Source of the DNA: Xenopus tropicalis
Lineage: Eukaryota; Chordata; Amphibia; Anura; Pipidae
Direction of reading: 5' to 3'
Assembly: GCF_000004195.4 (NCBI RefSeq)
Contig: NC_030684.2
Span: 112,259,429-112,323,428, forward strand
Length of the DNA stretch: 64,000 nt
Within the stretch, counting starts at the first letter, position 1, and the number at the start of each line of letters is the position of its first letter. A program made the position numbers and the translations under genes. The notes under the pieces are model-generated. The model saw only the letters and a list, made by a program, of their open reading frames with translations, had not been told where the DNA came from and made no database searches. This document shows, in pieces, positions 22,435-33,297 of the stretch.

Positions 22435-23047
22435 GAGACCAGTAAGAATAATTTTCTTTCTATTGTAGTTGACTGATCAGAGCTAAGGGCTGATTGGTTG
22501 GTAGGTGAAATCCTACCTTGAGTCATAAAAACCACCCAAAATCAAAAACACCAGAGCTATGGAATCTGTGGGAAAACATAAGTGCAGGTTATTCTCATAC
22601 AGTTGTTGAGTAAAAAGGAACAGAAGAGCAGATCTAGCATTAATAATAATTAAACCCTCCCCCATTGCTATTTTTAATAATTGTCATTCAGAACAATGTG
22701 TACTGGGCCAAGTCACAAACTGATATATAAAATGGGATGATAACAATAATTTGTTTGTGCAGGCAACTGTATCCCAAACTAATTCACAATATGCTTTTCC
22801 CATGTTTGAAGTGGAATGTAGGATGTATCAAAACATCGCTAATACCAGGAAAAGCATTTTCATGTTCTGTCTCCGTTAACCAATTATGATGCTCTGTTCC
22901 TATTTCCTGTGTATTCTAGCGGCTTACAGTATTCACCTTGTCTTTTCCCTTACAATAAGCTGACAGCTGCCAATCGGATGTGTGTGTAGGTTGTGGGGAA
23001 TAGATTGAAGGACTTTACTAAAAAATACAGTTCCAAAATATTAACAC
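22435..23047. other. Unique-looking non-coding DNA
   Basis: No gene or repeat recognised between the two minisatellite-bearing MITEs. Confidence 0.45.
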
Positions 23048-23050
23048 AAA

Positions 23051-24520
23051 GGGGCACATTCATGAAAACACGAGTTCGAATCCCGAATGGGACATATTCG
23101 GATTGGATACGATATATTCTGAAGATCGCAAATATCACGAATGCCTATGAAAAAATCATATAAGTCACAATAATATCGTATAGGCGATCCGAAATTTTCA
23201 TACCGAACGATTGTAAACAGCGGGAAAACCTTTCCGACTTTGCTCCTTCTGTGCATGATTTTAGAAGCCTCCCATAGGGCTCAATGGCACTCTGCAGCTC
23301 CAACCCGGCCCAAGGAAAGTCTCCCATAGGGCTCAATGGCACTCTGCAGCTCCAACCTGGCCCAAGGACAGTCTCCCATAGGGCTCAATGGCACTCTGCA
23401 GCTCCAACCTGGCCCAAGGAAAGTCTCCCATAGGGCTCAATGGCACTCTGCAGCTCCAACCTGGCCCAAGGAAAGTCTCCCATAGGGCTCAATGGCACCC
23501 TGCAGCTCCAACCTGGCCCAAGGAAAGTCTCCCATAGGGCTCAATGGCACTCTGCAGCCCCAACCTGGCCCAAGGAAAGCCTCCCATAGGGCTCAATGGC
23601 ACTCTGCAGCTCCAACCTGGCCCAAGGAAAGTCTCCCATAGGGCTCAATGGCACTCTGCAGCTCCAACCCGGCCCAAGAAAAGCCTCCCACAGGGCTCAA
23701 TGGCACTCTGCAGCTCCAACCTGGCCCAAGGAAAGTCTCCCATAGGGCTCAATGGCACTCTGCAGCTCCAACCCGGCCCAAGAAAAGCCTCCCACAGGGC
23801 TCAATGGCACTCTGCAGCTCCAACCCGGCCCAAGGAAAGTCTCCCATAGGGCTCAATGGCACTCTGCAGCTCCAACCCGGCCCAAGGAAAGTCTCCCATA
23901 GGACTCAATGGCACTCTGCAGCTCCAACCTGGCCCAAGGAAAGTCTCCCATAGGGCTCAATGGCACTCTGCAGCTCCAACCCGGCCCAAGAAAAGCCTCC
24001 CACAGGGCTCAATGGCACTCTGCAGCTCCAACCCGGCCCAAGGAAAGTCTCCCATAGGGCTCAATGGCACTCTGCAGCTCCAACCCGGCCCAAGGAAAGT
24101 CTCCCATAGGACTCAATGGCACTCTGCAGCTCCAACCTGGCCCAAGGAAAGTCTCCCATAGGGCTCAATGGCACTCTGCAGCTCCAACCTGGCCCAAGGA
24201 AAGTCTCCCATAGGGCTCAATGGCACCCTGCAGCTCCAACCTGGCCCAAGGAAAGTCTCCCATAGGGCTCAATGGCACTCTGCAGCTCCAACCTGACCCA
24301 AGGAAAGTCTCCCATAGGGCTCAATGGCACTCTGCAGCTCCAACCCAGCCCAAGAAAAGTCACGATAACGAAGCTTGAATGAATCCGAAACTTTCGTACT
24401 TGGAGCGACAATACGATTTTGTCGCACAAATTTTGGCGCAAAGTACGAAAAAGTCTCGCAAGATATGAAAAAGTCGCAGAAAATACGCTTGGAGCGTTCG
24501 TGGAGTAGTAAATGTCCCCC
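23051..24520. mobile_element. Harbinger-like MITE containing a 21-unit minisatellite
   Basis: The left end GGGGCACATTCATGAAAA continues as cacgagttcgaatcccgaa. The right end is ggagtagtaaatgtcccc(c). Flanks AAA and TAA suggest an eroded 3 bp duplication. Internal text (gaagatcgcaaatatcacga; accgaacgattgtaaacagc) matches the reverse complement of the shorter copy at 55793-56104, which has no array. The ends differ from those of 21155-22431, so this is a related but distinct subfamily. Confidence 0.75.
23267..24358. repeat. 52 bp minisatellite, exactly 21 units, inside a MITE
   Basis: The tract of 1092 bp is exactly 21 x 52. Variants such as agaaaagcctcccacagggc start at 23683, 23787 and 23995 (spacing 104 and 208 bp), showing recent multi-unit duplication. 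Open frames of 101 codons at 23544, 23648 and 23856 are products of the repeat. Confidence 0.9.
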
Positions 24521-24728
24521 TAAGGGTTTCTGTGTCTGAAAATTTGTGATCGTAGCAAAAATTAACAAGCTCCAATTTTTTTAAATCAAGTTTTCTGAAC
24601 TCAAAGTTTCAAGTTCTATCTACCGGGGGAAAAACGTTTAAAAAATTAGAATGCAAAAATTTCATGGATTAAACCTCAAGTTTAATTGTGTTGAGTTTAA
24701 AAAAACCTGAATTAAATATTGAATTAAT

Positions 24729-25043
24729 ATTGGACCCGTTATCCAGAATACTTGGTACTGAGGGTATTCCAAATAAGGGGTCTCTCCGTAATTTGGATCT
24801 TCATACCTTAAGTCTACTAAAAAAATCAATATTGAATTAAATTAAACCCAATCGGATTGTTCTGCCTACAATGAGGATTATTTATATCTTAGTTGGGATC
24901 AATTACAAGGCACTGTTTTATTATTACAGAGAAAAAGGAAATCAGTTTTAAAATTCTGGATTATTTGATTAAAATGGAGTCGGGCTTTCTGTAATTCGGA
25001 ACTTTCTGGATAACGGGTTTCCAGATAAGGGATCCTATACCTG
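24729..25043 (-). mobile_element. CAGGTATGGGA MITE, reverse orientation
   Basis: The left terminus is eroded (ttggacccgttatccag). The signature tatatcttagttgggatc and ggcactgttttattattac is present. The right end GGGATCCTATACCTG is followed by TA (25044-25045). Confidence 0.75.
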
Positions 25044-25045
25044 TA

Positions 25046-25725
25046 CAAAAAAATGAAATCAATATTTTACCGGCAGTAAAGAAGTGAATTGATTTTTATC
25101 AGGGTGCAAATTTGCCCAATGTTTATAAATGAACCCACTGTGTCTGTGTTCACAGTTAGTTTAGGCACCTCCTGTGGTCCACCTCCAGTTTCCAAGCTGC
25201 CAGACATTTGGAAGAGGATCAAACATCGTAATTTGCTCCATCAGGAGGGGTGATACTAGGCCCCACCTTAAGAACAGATACTGCACTGCTTCTTAGATAA
25301 ATGCTGTGCAACTTGCAGCTATTGCCTTTGGTGTCAATGGAAAATGACCAGACTGGATCTAATCCATCTGGTTTGTGCTTCATAGCTCTTGGCCAATGGA
25401 GAGTTAATAAAACCATTTAGTTTTCAGCCAAAGCAACAGTCAATATAACCTTGATTATCTTCAGTTTCTGTATTTTCTTCATTCCCTTTTCTGATCATCA
25501 CATCAGTGTCCTTCAGTTACTGCTTCACTTTAAATAGCTGGAACACTCCATTCACGTTTGCATAAATTCCTGTATATTCATATTCTAACTTTAATATAAT
25601 AGCTTGGCGCATGGTTATATAACAAAAAGTTTAGCTCTCGTTCAACCCAGCATTCTATATTTTTTCATTTTTAATGTATATGTATAATATTGTGTACATA
25701 TCTAAATGATATAGTTCAATTCTTA
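25046..25725. other. Unique-looking non-coding DNA
   Basis: Apart from a scrap of inverted-repeat MITE at 25101-25130, nothing is recognised. Confidence 0.45.
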
Positions 25726-26060
25726 CATAGTTCCATAGTTCCATAGTTACATAGGGTTGAAAAAAGTCCATCAAATTCAACCCTTCCAAGTAAACCCAGC
25801 ACACACAAACCTAAACTTACCTATCTATACACTCACATACATAAACTATATAGACAAACATTAATACTAACTGTAGATATTAATAAGTTTAGGTGGCAAT
25901 TATATTACATATAGTTATATAGAGTTGAAAAAAGACCCATCACATTAAATTCTTCCAAGTAAACCCAGCACACACAAACCTATACTGACCTACCTATACA
26001 CTCACATACATAAACCATATATACCAACATTAATACTAACTGTAGATATTAGTATCACAA
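25726..26060 (-). mobile_element. CR1-like LINE 3' region with a tandem duplication
   Basis: On the plus strand acatagttccatagttccatag then ttgaaaaaagtccatcaa is the antisense of a CR1-type tail built of about 8 bp tail repeats. The 3' block (gaaaaaag... aagtaaacccagcacacac ... ttaatactaactgtagatat) occurs twice in direct order, at about 25757-25893 and 25928-26056, so the tail region was duplicated. The coding remnant follows at 26061-26395. Confidence 0.75.
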
Positions 26061-26395
26061 TAGCCTTGGATACTATGATTGTTCAAGAACTCATCCAGGC
26101 CCCTCTTAAAGGCATTAACAGAGTCTGCCATTACCACATCACTAGGAAGGGCATTCCCCAACCTCACTGCCCTCACTGAAAAACCCCCTACGCTGCTTCA
26201 AATGGAAGCTCCGTTCCTCTAATCTAAAGGGGGGGCCTCTGGTGCATTGATTGTTTTTATGGGAAAAAGAACATCCCCCATCTGTCTATAATCCCCTCTA
26301 ATGTACTTGTACAGAGTAATCATGTCCCCTCGCAAGCGCCTCTTTTCCAGAGAAAACAACCCCAACCCTGACAGTCTCACCTCATAGTTTAAATC
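26061..26395 (-). pseudogene. CR1/L2-like ORF2 C-terminal fragment
   Basis: Minus-strand translation over shifting frames gives LRLSGLGLFSLEKRRLRGDM followed by ITLYKYIRGDYRQMG, then LGNALPSDVVMADSVNAF and KRGLDEFLNNHSIQGY. This is the typical C-terminus of CR1/L2-clade LINE polyproteins downstream of the reverse transcriptase. Frameshifts near the middle show it is dead. Upstream catalytic regions are absent, as expected for a 5'-truncated insertion. It lies head-on against the TA-MITE at 26414. Confidence 0.8.
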
Positions 26396-26413
26396 TAAAA
26401 AAAAAATTGGGTA

Positions 26414-26728
26414 CAGGTATGGGATCTGTTACCCAGAAACCCATTATCCAGAAAGTTCTGAATTATGGAAAGGCCATCTCCCATAGACTCCATTATAAGA
26501 ATATAATTCTAATTTTGAAAAATGATTTCCCTTTTCTCTGTAATAATAAAACAGTACTTGTACTTGATCCCAACTAAGATATAATTACCCCTTATTGATG
26601 GCAAAACAAGCCTATTGGGTTTAAATTATTTTTAAAGGATGTTTTTAGTAGACTTAAGGTATGGAGATCCACATTACGGAAATATCCCTTATTCAGAATG
26701 CCCTGGGTCCCAAGCATACCTATACCTG
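26414..26728 (+). mobile_element. CAGGTATGGGA MITE
   Basis: It starts CAGGTATGGGATCTG and ends CATACCTATACCTG, flanked by TA at 26412-26413 and 26729-26730. Forward signature aataataaaacagtactt then gatcccaactaagata. Confidence 0.85.
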
Positions 26729-27004
26729 TACCCACCTTGAAGAAAGAGATTTAGGGGGAAATGTTTCTTTCTCACCTAGTAATTCTTGAAACTATAGCCA
26801 AATGGCTGATAGAGAATCCCTTAGTTAATGCGATGGGGGCTTATTGACAGTTCCTCAGATGCCCCTTCATTTAGTGGTCAAGAAGTGGTCAAGACTGATA
26901 CTTAACCCAACCCAGGCGTCCTGTGGTTGGTCAAGGGATTAAGCATCTCTACACCGCTATTAAAAAAAATCTGCCTAGCACTAACACCTGATACATTGTA
27001 GTGA

Positions 27005-27296
27005 GATATAAGGGGATAAGTGGGGATAAGGGAGCTTTCTGTAATTTGGATCTCTATGTCTTAAGTCTACTAAAAACATCAATTAAACCCATAACCATTA
27101 CTTTGCCTACATAATAGATTCATTATATCTTAGTTAGGATCAAGTACAAGGAACTGTTTTTTTATTACAGAGAATAGGGAAATCATTTTTTAAAAATTGT
27201 AATTATTTGCTTAAAAAGTAGTTTATGGTAGATGGATGTCCCATAATTTGAAGCTTTCTGGATAACAGATTTCAAGATTAACAGATCCCATCCCTG
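27005..27296 (-). mobile_element. Decayed CAGGTATGGGA MITE
   Basis: Reverse-orientation text: gtaatttggatctctatg, cttaagtctactaaaaac, tatcttagttaggatcaag, then the right end cagatcccatccctg followed by TA. The left terminus is eroded. Confidence 0.65.
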
Positions 27297-27298
27297 TA

Positions 27299-28170
27299 GT
27301 AGTAAAATTCCAGCAACAAATATCACTAGTGCATGTCATGTCACTGGCCCAGGACTCCACTGAAAGGGTTCTGCCATATAATGTAAAATGATCGTTTTAA
27401 TTTGTAGCCACGGGTCACATGATTACCCAGCAAATTGCACTTTTCTCTTTGCAGGCAGAGAAGTAGTAAAACACAAAGTACAACGCTGATTTCCTTGATG
27501 GTGCATAAGATTTATACATGCAGATAAAATCTTTCAATAATAGCTTTATTACCAGAAATTAGAATTTCAGCGTTATTTAGAAATAGAAATTCAGGGTCTC
27601 TGTGGCGGCACTAAAACACTTACATAGCACTGAAAGGCACGTAATATAATGTGTACATTCTGGCCAGTTGACAGCATTGTAAATTAGCTGCACAGAAAAC
27701 TAGGGCTGGGATGCATAATTACTGCAAATGGATAGCAAAGTGAGGCTGCTGAGATATAAAAGCATGGATGCCATTAACTATCATACCTTCTATTTTTATG
27801 TATTTTTAACCTTTCCCACATAATGATTACATGCTATAAAAGCATCCCAAATGAATAATATTCCTAAGGTTTTAAGCATGGCTAGAAAACTCCCAGTTCA
27901 TGGATAGTGCATTTTGCCTTTAGTGCTCTTAGGTTTAACACTGCTGTTTAGGCGTATGAAAGAACAAAACCGCCGCGAGTGGCATCAGACAGTGCCATGT
28001 AAAATGAACCTAATGAATGAAAAGCGGAGAAAGTGGTTATTATTCAGCTGGTACATTGTCAGCTCAGGCAGGTAGCAGCAGGAATAAGTCTATGGAAATT
28101 AAGCACACAGCGATAAGTGCCTTTAGTAGGATGTGCTGTCTGATCAGGGTATATAAAGGCATGGGTGCTT
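27299..28170. other. Unique-looking non-coding DNA, possible conserved element
   Basis: No gene or mobile element recognised. From about 27940 to 28135 the text is compositionally complex (aaaaccgccgcgagtggcat; aagcggagaaagtggttatt; cagctggtacattgtcagct) and free of repeat motifs; see findings. Confidence 0.4.
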
Positions 28171-28172
28171 AG

Positions 28173-28320
28173 TAGTGATGAGCGAATCTGGCCCGCAAAA
28201 CAGGGAAAAAATTGTGAAATGCATTCAAGTCAATGGGTGATCATCTTTCTTCTTTATTTTACGTGCAACAATTTTTTCTTATGTGACACAATTTTTTCCT
28301 CACTCCCAATTCATTAAAGT
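28173..28320. mobile_element. Truncated hAT MITE, TAGTGATGAGC family
   Basis: It starts TAGTGATGAGCGAATCTG and continues with tgcattcaagtcaatggg and gcaacaattttttctta, related to the variant at 47069-47355. No right terminus is found before unrelated sequence begins. Confidence 0.6.
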
Positions 28321-28459
28321 CACTCACAAATGCCTTGTCCCTGCTAACAAAGCTTGAGGCCTGCTCAAAGGGGGAAAGTACCTGTCAGAGCTGCCTCATC
28401 TGCCCCAGCTGTGCCCCCTGAGTACCCTTGGCACTGTGATCCAGCAGGTAGTTGCTGAC

Positions 28460-28832
28460 TAGTGATGAGCCAATCAGTCCCATTTCGCTTTGCTGGAAAA
28501 TTTGCGAAACGTCAGCAAAATTAGTGAAAAAGGAAAATTTGCGAAATGTGTTTGTCACGAAATTTTTTTTTGTCGCCCGTGTCTTTTTTTGTCATCTGTG
28601 CCCATTGTGACATGACCGCTCTGTGCCCATTTTGACATGACCGCGCCCCTTTTTCGATGCAGCCACATCTTTTTTGACACGCCCGTTTTGACGCAACTGC
28701 AACTTTTCTTTTCCGTGCAACAAATTTTTCGGTGGTAAATTTTCTCGGAAGTTTCGCAAAACAATTCGGCAATGGCGAAATGCGGAAATTCACTGTGAAT
28801 CTATGCCTGGCAAAAAAATTTGCTCATCACTA
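28460..28832. mobile_element. hAT MITE with perfect 8 bp duplication
   Basis: Ends TAGTGATGAGCCAATCAG and AATTTGCTCATCACTA. TTGCTGAC flanks both sides (28452-28459 and 28833-28840). The interior carries gacatgaccgcgcccc, ttgacgcaactgcaac and tatgcctggcaaaaaa, the family pattern. This copy and those at 35290 and 44041 fix the family as hAT. Confidence 0.9.
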
Positions 28833-28840
28833 TTGCTGAC

Positions 28841-29225
28841 CGCCCAACACGGTCCACCATGTACAGTGTTGAATTCCATTGTGTTGGCAGGTCACAGGTC
28901 GGCCGGTGGGGTGGCAGATGATGCTGCTGCATCTGTGCTATAGACGCACTGGCGGTGAAGGACCTGCGAGTGTCAGTAGCTATGTGGGGGTTTCTCCTTC
29001 ACCCCACAGGGAGACACCTCCAGCCTGAGGGGAGCACCCCTGCTCGCACCCTCCCTGGCTCATCAATGTAACCCAATGGGCAGTGTATGATATGTACAGC
29101 CTCTGCCCGTGCCTGCTGGTTCACATGTCCATGGTACAGTGTAGCCTGCCTGTGGTTCAGGGACATATTGTTTACCACCTGCTGGTGGAGGGCAGGGACA
29201 GCCATTTATATGCTTGCCTAGATAA
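28841..29225 (-). other. Unrecognised GC-richer block with a 68-codon frame
   Basis: The sequence is visibly richer in G+C than its surroundings and has no repeat signature I know. A minus-strand frame (29205 to 28999) begins MAVPALHQQVVNNMSLNHRQ and includes HIIHCPLGYIDEPGRV; it has no domain I recognise and stops at 28999. It could be a fragment of a retrocopy or transposase, an isolated exon, or chance. It is bounded by the hAT MITE duplication on one side and a poly-G/poly-A tract on the other. Confidence 0.3.
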
Positions 29226-29231
29226 TAATTT

Positions 29232-29278
29232 TGGGGGGGGGGGGTCTTTTTTCTGATTTTTCTAAAAAAAAAAAAAAG
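29232..29278. repeat. Homopolymer tracts, poly-G then poly-A
   Basis: A run of about 13 G (29232-29244) and, about 20 bases later, a run of about 14 A. Such runs are prone to assembly and sequencing error. Confidence 0.8.
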
Positions 29279-29369
29279 AATTGTGAAGATATATTTTATT
29301 GTTGTTAATTGTATCCCTTATCTTTGTGTGGAGGGCTACGCCTCATGTTCTTTAATTCTTATTTACAAA

Positions 29370-29440
29370 CCACTGTCTGGTTGCTTTGGTAACTGGTACC
29401 CTAGCAACCTGATAGCAGTTGAACAAGAAAAAAAAAACAC
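29370..29440. mobile_element. Possible T2 MITE fragment
   Basis: ctggttgctttggtaactgg then accctagcaacctgatagca resembles the centre of the abundant Xenopus T2 MITE that has a GGTTGCTAGGGT...ACCCTAGCAACC palindrome. No ends remain. Confidence 0.4.
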
Positions 29441-29478
29441 AGACACAATGGCAAATTGTCCTTAAATGCCATATTATA

Positions 29479-29920
29479 CAGGTTTAGGATCTGTTATCCA
29501 GAATGCTCGGGACCAAGGGTATTTTGGATAAGGGGTCTTTCTGTAATTTATATCTCCATACCTTAAGTCTACTAATTAATAATAATTAATAATAATTAAA
29601 CCCAATAGGATTATTTTGCATCCAATAAGGATTATTTATATCTTAGTTGGGATCAATTACAAGGTACTGTTTTATTATTACAGAGAAAAGGGAATCATTT
29701 AACCATTAAATAAACCCAATAGGGCTGTTCTGCCCCAATAAGGGGTAATTATATCTTAGTTGGGATCAATTACAAGGTACTGTTTTATTATTACAGAGAG
29801 AAGGAAAATCAGGTTTAAAGTTCTGAATTATTTGATTAAAATGGAGTCTATGGGAGACAAGCTTTCTGTAATTTGGAGCTTTCTGGATAACAGGTTTCCG
29901 GATAAGGGATCCCATACCTG
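29479..29920 (-). mobile_element. CAGGTATGGGA MITE with internal duplication
   Basis: Ends CAGGTTTAGGATCTG and GGGATCCCATACCTG with TA on both sides (29477-29478, 29921-29922). The block aacccaatagg ... tatcttagttgggatcaatt ... gttttattattacagag occurs twice in direct order (about 29598-29690 and 29709-29800), lengthening this copy to 442 bp against about 315-325 bp for its sisters. Confidence 0.85.
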
Positions 29921-29922
29921 TA

Positions 29923-31390
29923 CTAAAATGTAATATTAAGGTAAACTACCCCTTAAAATGACTGCAACTCTGTAGCCTAATCAGTTAGATGTGATTAGAA
30001 ATGATACTCAGGGGCAAATAAGACTCCCACACAGGTATGATGGGGAGAATAGATGGGGGAGAATATTTTCAACCATCCCATGGAGCTGGGTGCTCTATAT
30101 CCACAACTACTGTAAATACACAAAGAAACCCCCGGAAGCAGGGTCAACCCCCTTTCACCAAGAACATGTCTCAATGCTTTATGGTCCCAATAATAAGAAC
30201 ATCATTACTGAATACAAAAACTAAAAAGATACATTTCCATTAAAATCTACATGCAGTAAACAGGGAAGCAGGCATTAAGGTGCACAGTGATTTGCTGTGG
30301 GATGTGGTCGATAAAGATGTGGTTATTAGTGGAACCATCAACCACTGAGACATATTATTGGTGAAAGAGGGTTCATCCTGCTTCCAGGGTTTGTTTTCCC
30401 CTCTGAACAGCCTCACCCACTGGAGGTGTTATTTTTGGTTTGGCATCCTTTGACCTTGTTTAGAAAGTGGTAGAAACCATATCTAGTTGCTTTTATACTA
30501 TTTCCACTACAGATTATGGCAGCCAATGATGACTGTTTGCATTAAAATGGTTCCATTCAAATAAAAGGCTGAGGTGTGCATCTCTATGAGAACAAATTGG
30601 GGTAGGGGGCTTTCTGCCTTAGAGCAAAAGCTTTGTGAATGTCTAAGAAAAACAGCATGGACTGTATGGGTTTTGTTTTGCTTAAACAGCATGTAAATAC
30701 AAGTGTGTCTTGCACATCTCATAAAGAATTGTAATAAATGAATATGAACAATGGCCGATCTGACAGACGTTTAGCCTTCACCCTGTATTATAGAATAGTT
30801 CCCTGGCTACAGCATGACTGCCAGTTTTTTTTATCCAGTTATAATTAGTTTGCTGCCAAGTTTCAGAAGAATGTTAATTAGGTTCTGCTGACAAATTTGT
30901 CTATTGTTGTCCATAGTGGAGCATCAGTGGAGCTGTTTTGAAGGTGTGTATTCTTTATTTTTTTATTTCTCCTATGGGCTGGATTAATGGAATTATTCAA
31001 ATATTTATTTTGCATGCAGGTGATTTATAATTCTGGAGTTTTAACCTTAACTAAGCAACCAAAAGGGGCCATTTTTGAACTCAAGAGGTAGAACTCCAAC
31101 AAGTGCAAAACCATGCAAAATCAGGCACTTATGTGTTTCTCCTCACCTGCCCCTCATGAACATATCACTGTGGAGCGATGGCAGCACTGCATTCATGCAA
31201 AAAGGTCTTTTAAGCAGAAAGACCTTCTCTGTGGGTGCTCCCCAACAAGGTAATTGCACTGATTTTTTACACTTTGCACCCTGAGCTATAATTGATAAAC
31301 AACCCCTCCTGTCTCTCTGTAGGCTGGCCACCAGCATCTTATCACCTCCCCCAGGTCTCCTGTGATGATTATCATGGGGGAGCTTGGATT
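29923..31390. other. Unique-looking non-coding DNA
   Basis: No gene or mobile element recognised. Overlapping frames near 29991-30243 and 31075-31433 have no motif. Confidence 0.45.
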
Positions 31391-31396
31391 CTCCAG

Positions 31397-31615
31397 CAGG
31401 GCCAGACTGGGCCAAACCAGACCCGATCACCACCGGTGCACCCCAGCTGAGCTAGCTCCCCTGATCGTGCCAAAGATGTACTTGCGCTTGAGGGGTTGCA
31501 GAAGATGTCAGGGGCCCCTGGGGTACATGGGGGCTGTGGTTGGGGGCCCATGGAGGGAGGCCCCCTGGGGCAGCATTACCCCGTTAGGCACTACACCCGC
31601 AGACCCTGGCCTCTT
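31397..31615. mobile_element. Probable decayed hAT MITE (CAGGGTCGGACTGGG type)
   Basis: It begins CAGGGCCAGACTGGGCC and is GC-rich with ggggcccctggggtacatgg and gggggcccatggagggaggc, like the copies at 12965 and 46726. The right end near 31610 (cgcagaccctgg) is eroded and no duplication is visible. Confidence 0.5.
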
Positions 31616-31750
31616 GACATTAGGGAGTGTTGTTAGTTAAAAAGATGCATACATGCCATTGCTTATACCAGGAACTAGCCCCTGAATTCTCTTATAGCCT
31701 GTACAAAGACATGCATAAGTCTGTGCCAGCGTTGGTAAGGCATTGGAATC

Positions 31751-31902
31751 TGTAACATAGAAACATAGTAAGTTAGGTTGAAAAAAGACATGTCCTTCAA
31801 GTTCAACCTTAATGCCTATACATGAACTGCCTAACTGCTAGCTGATCTAGAGGAAGGCAAAAAACCCCATCTGAAGCCTTTCTAACTAGTCCCTGGATCA
31901 AC
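31751..31902 (-). mobile_element. CR1-like LINE 3' tail
   Basis: Plus-strand gtaacatagaaacatagtaa then gttgaaaaaagacatgtcc, caagttcaaccttaatgcc and gaggaaggcaaaaaacccc is the antisense of the same tail as 8888-9190. Together with 31903-34260 it forms one LINE copy whose 3' region was expanded. Confidence 0.8.
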
Positions 31903-33297
31903 TTGTACTAAGAGCTATCTCCCATAACCCTGTATTCCCTCACTTGTACTGAGAGCTATCCCCCATACCCCTGTATTCCCTCACTTGTACTGAGAGCTAT
32001 CTCCCATACCCCTGTATTCCCTCACTTGTACTGAGAGCTATCTCCCCTACCCCTGTATTCCCTCACTTGTACTGAGAGCTATCTCCCATACCCCTGTATT
32101 CCCTCACTTGTACTGAGAGCTATCTCCCATACCCCTGTATTCCCTCACTTGTACTGAGAGCTATCTCCCATACCCCTGTATTCCCTCACTTGTACTGAGA
32201 GCTATCTCCCCTACCCCTGTATTCCCTCACTTGTACTGAGAGCTATCTCCCCTACCCCTGTATTCCCTCACTTGTACTAAGAGCTATCTCGCCTACCCCT
32301 GTATTCCCTCACTTGTACTGAGAGCTATCTCCCATACCCCTGTATTCCCTCACTTGTACTGAGAGCTATCTCCCCTACCCCTGTATTCCCTCACTTGTAC
32401 TGAGAGCTATCTCCCATACCCCTGTATTCCCTCACTTGTACTGAGAGCGATCTCCCATACCCCTGTATTCCCTCACTTGTACTGAGAGCTATCTCGCCTA
32501 CCCCTGTATTCCCTCACTTGTACTGAGAGCTATCTCCCATACCCCTGTATTCCCTCACTTGTACTGAGAGCTATCTCCCCTACCCCTGTATTCCCTCACT
32601 TGTACTGAGAGCTATCCCCCCTACCCCTGTATTCCCTCACTTGTACTGAGAGCTATCTCCCCTACCCCTGTATTCCCTCACTTGTACTGAGAGCTATCTC
32701 CCCTACCCCTGTATTCCCTCACTTGTACTGAGAGCTATCTCCCCTACCCCTGTATTCCCTCACTTGTACTGAGAGCTATCCCCCCTACCCCTGTATTCCC
32801 TCACTTGTACTGAGAGCTATCTCCCATAACCCTGTATTCCCTCACTTGTACTGAGAGCTATCTCCCCTACCCCTGTATTCCCTCACTTGTACTGAGAGCT
32901 ATCTCCCATACCCCTGTATTCCCTCACTTGTACTGAGAGCTATCTCCCCCTACCCCTGTATTCCCTCACTTGTACTGAGAGCTATCTCCCCATACCCCTG
33001 TATTCCCTCACTTGTACTGAGAGCTATCTCCCCATACCCCTGTATTCCCTCACTTGTACTGAGAGCTATCTCCCATAACCCTGTATTCCCTCACTTGTAC
33101 TGAGAGTTATCTCCCCTACCCCTGTATTCCCTCACTTGTACTGAGAGCTATCTCCCCTACCCCTGTATTCCCTCACTTGTACTGAGAGCTATCTCCCATA
33201 CCCCTGTATTCCCTCACTTGTACTGAGAGCTATCTCCCCTACCCCTGTATTCCCTCACTTGTACTGAGAGCTATCTCCCGTAACCCTGTATTCTCAC
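31903..33297. repeat. 41 bp minisatellite, about 34 units, in a LINE 3' region
   Basis: The unit is ttgtactgagagctatctcc followed by cctacccctgtattccctca and c. About 34 units fill 1395 bp. Three 42 bp units carry an extra C and the last unit is shortened. The block lies between the LINE coding remnant (33298-34260) and the LINE tail (31751-31902), all on the minus strand. Its unit matches text present once in the CR1-like tail at 8888-9190. Confidence 0.9.

Noticed and set aside
21486..24161. Repeated 101-codon frames beginning MALCSSNPAQGK
   Set aside because: They follow the 52 bp minisatellite with a rotating frame and lie within MITEs; no start, stop or splice context suggests a gene.
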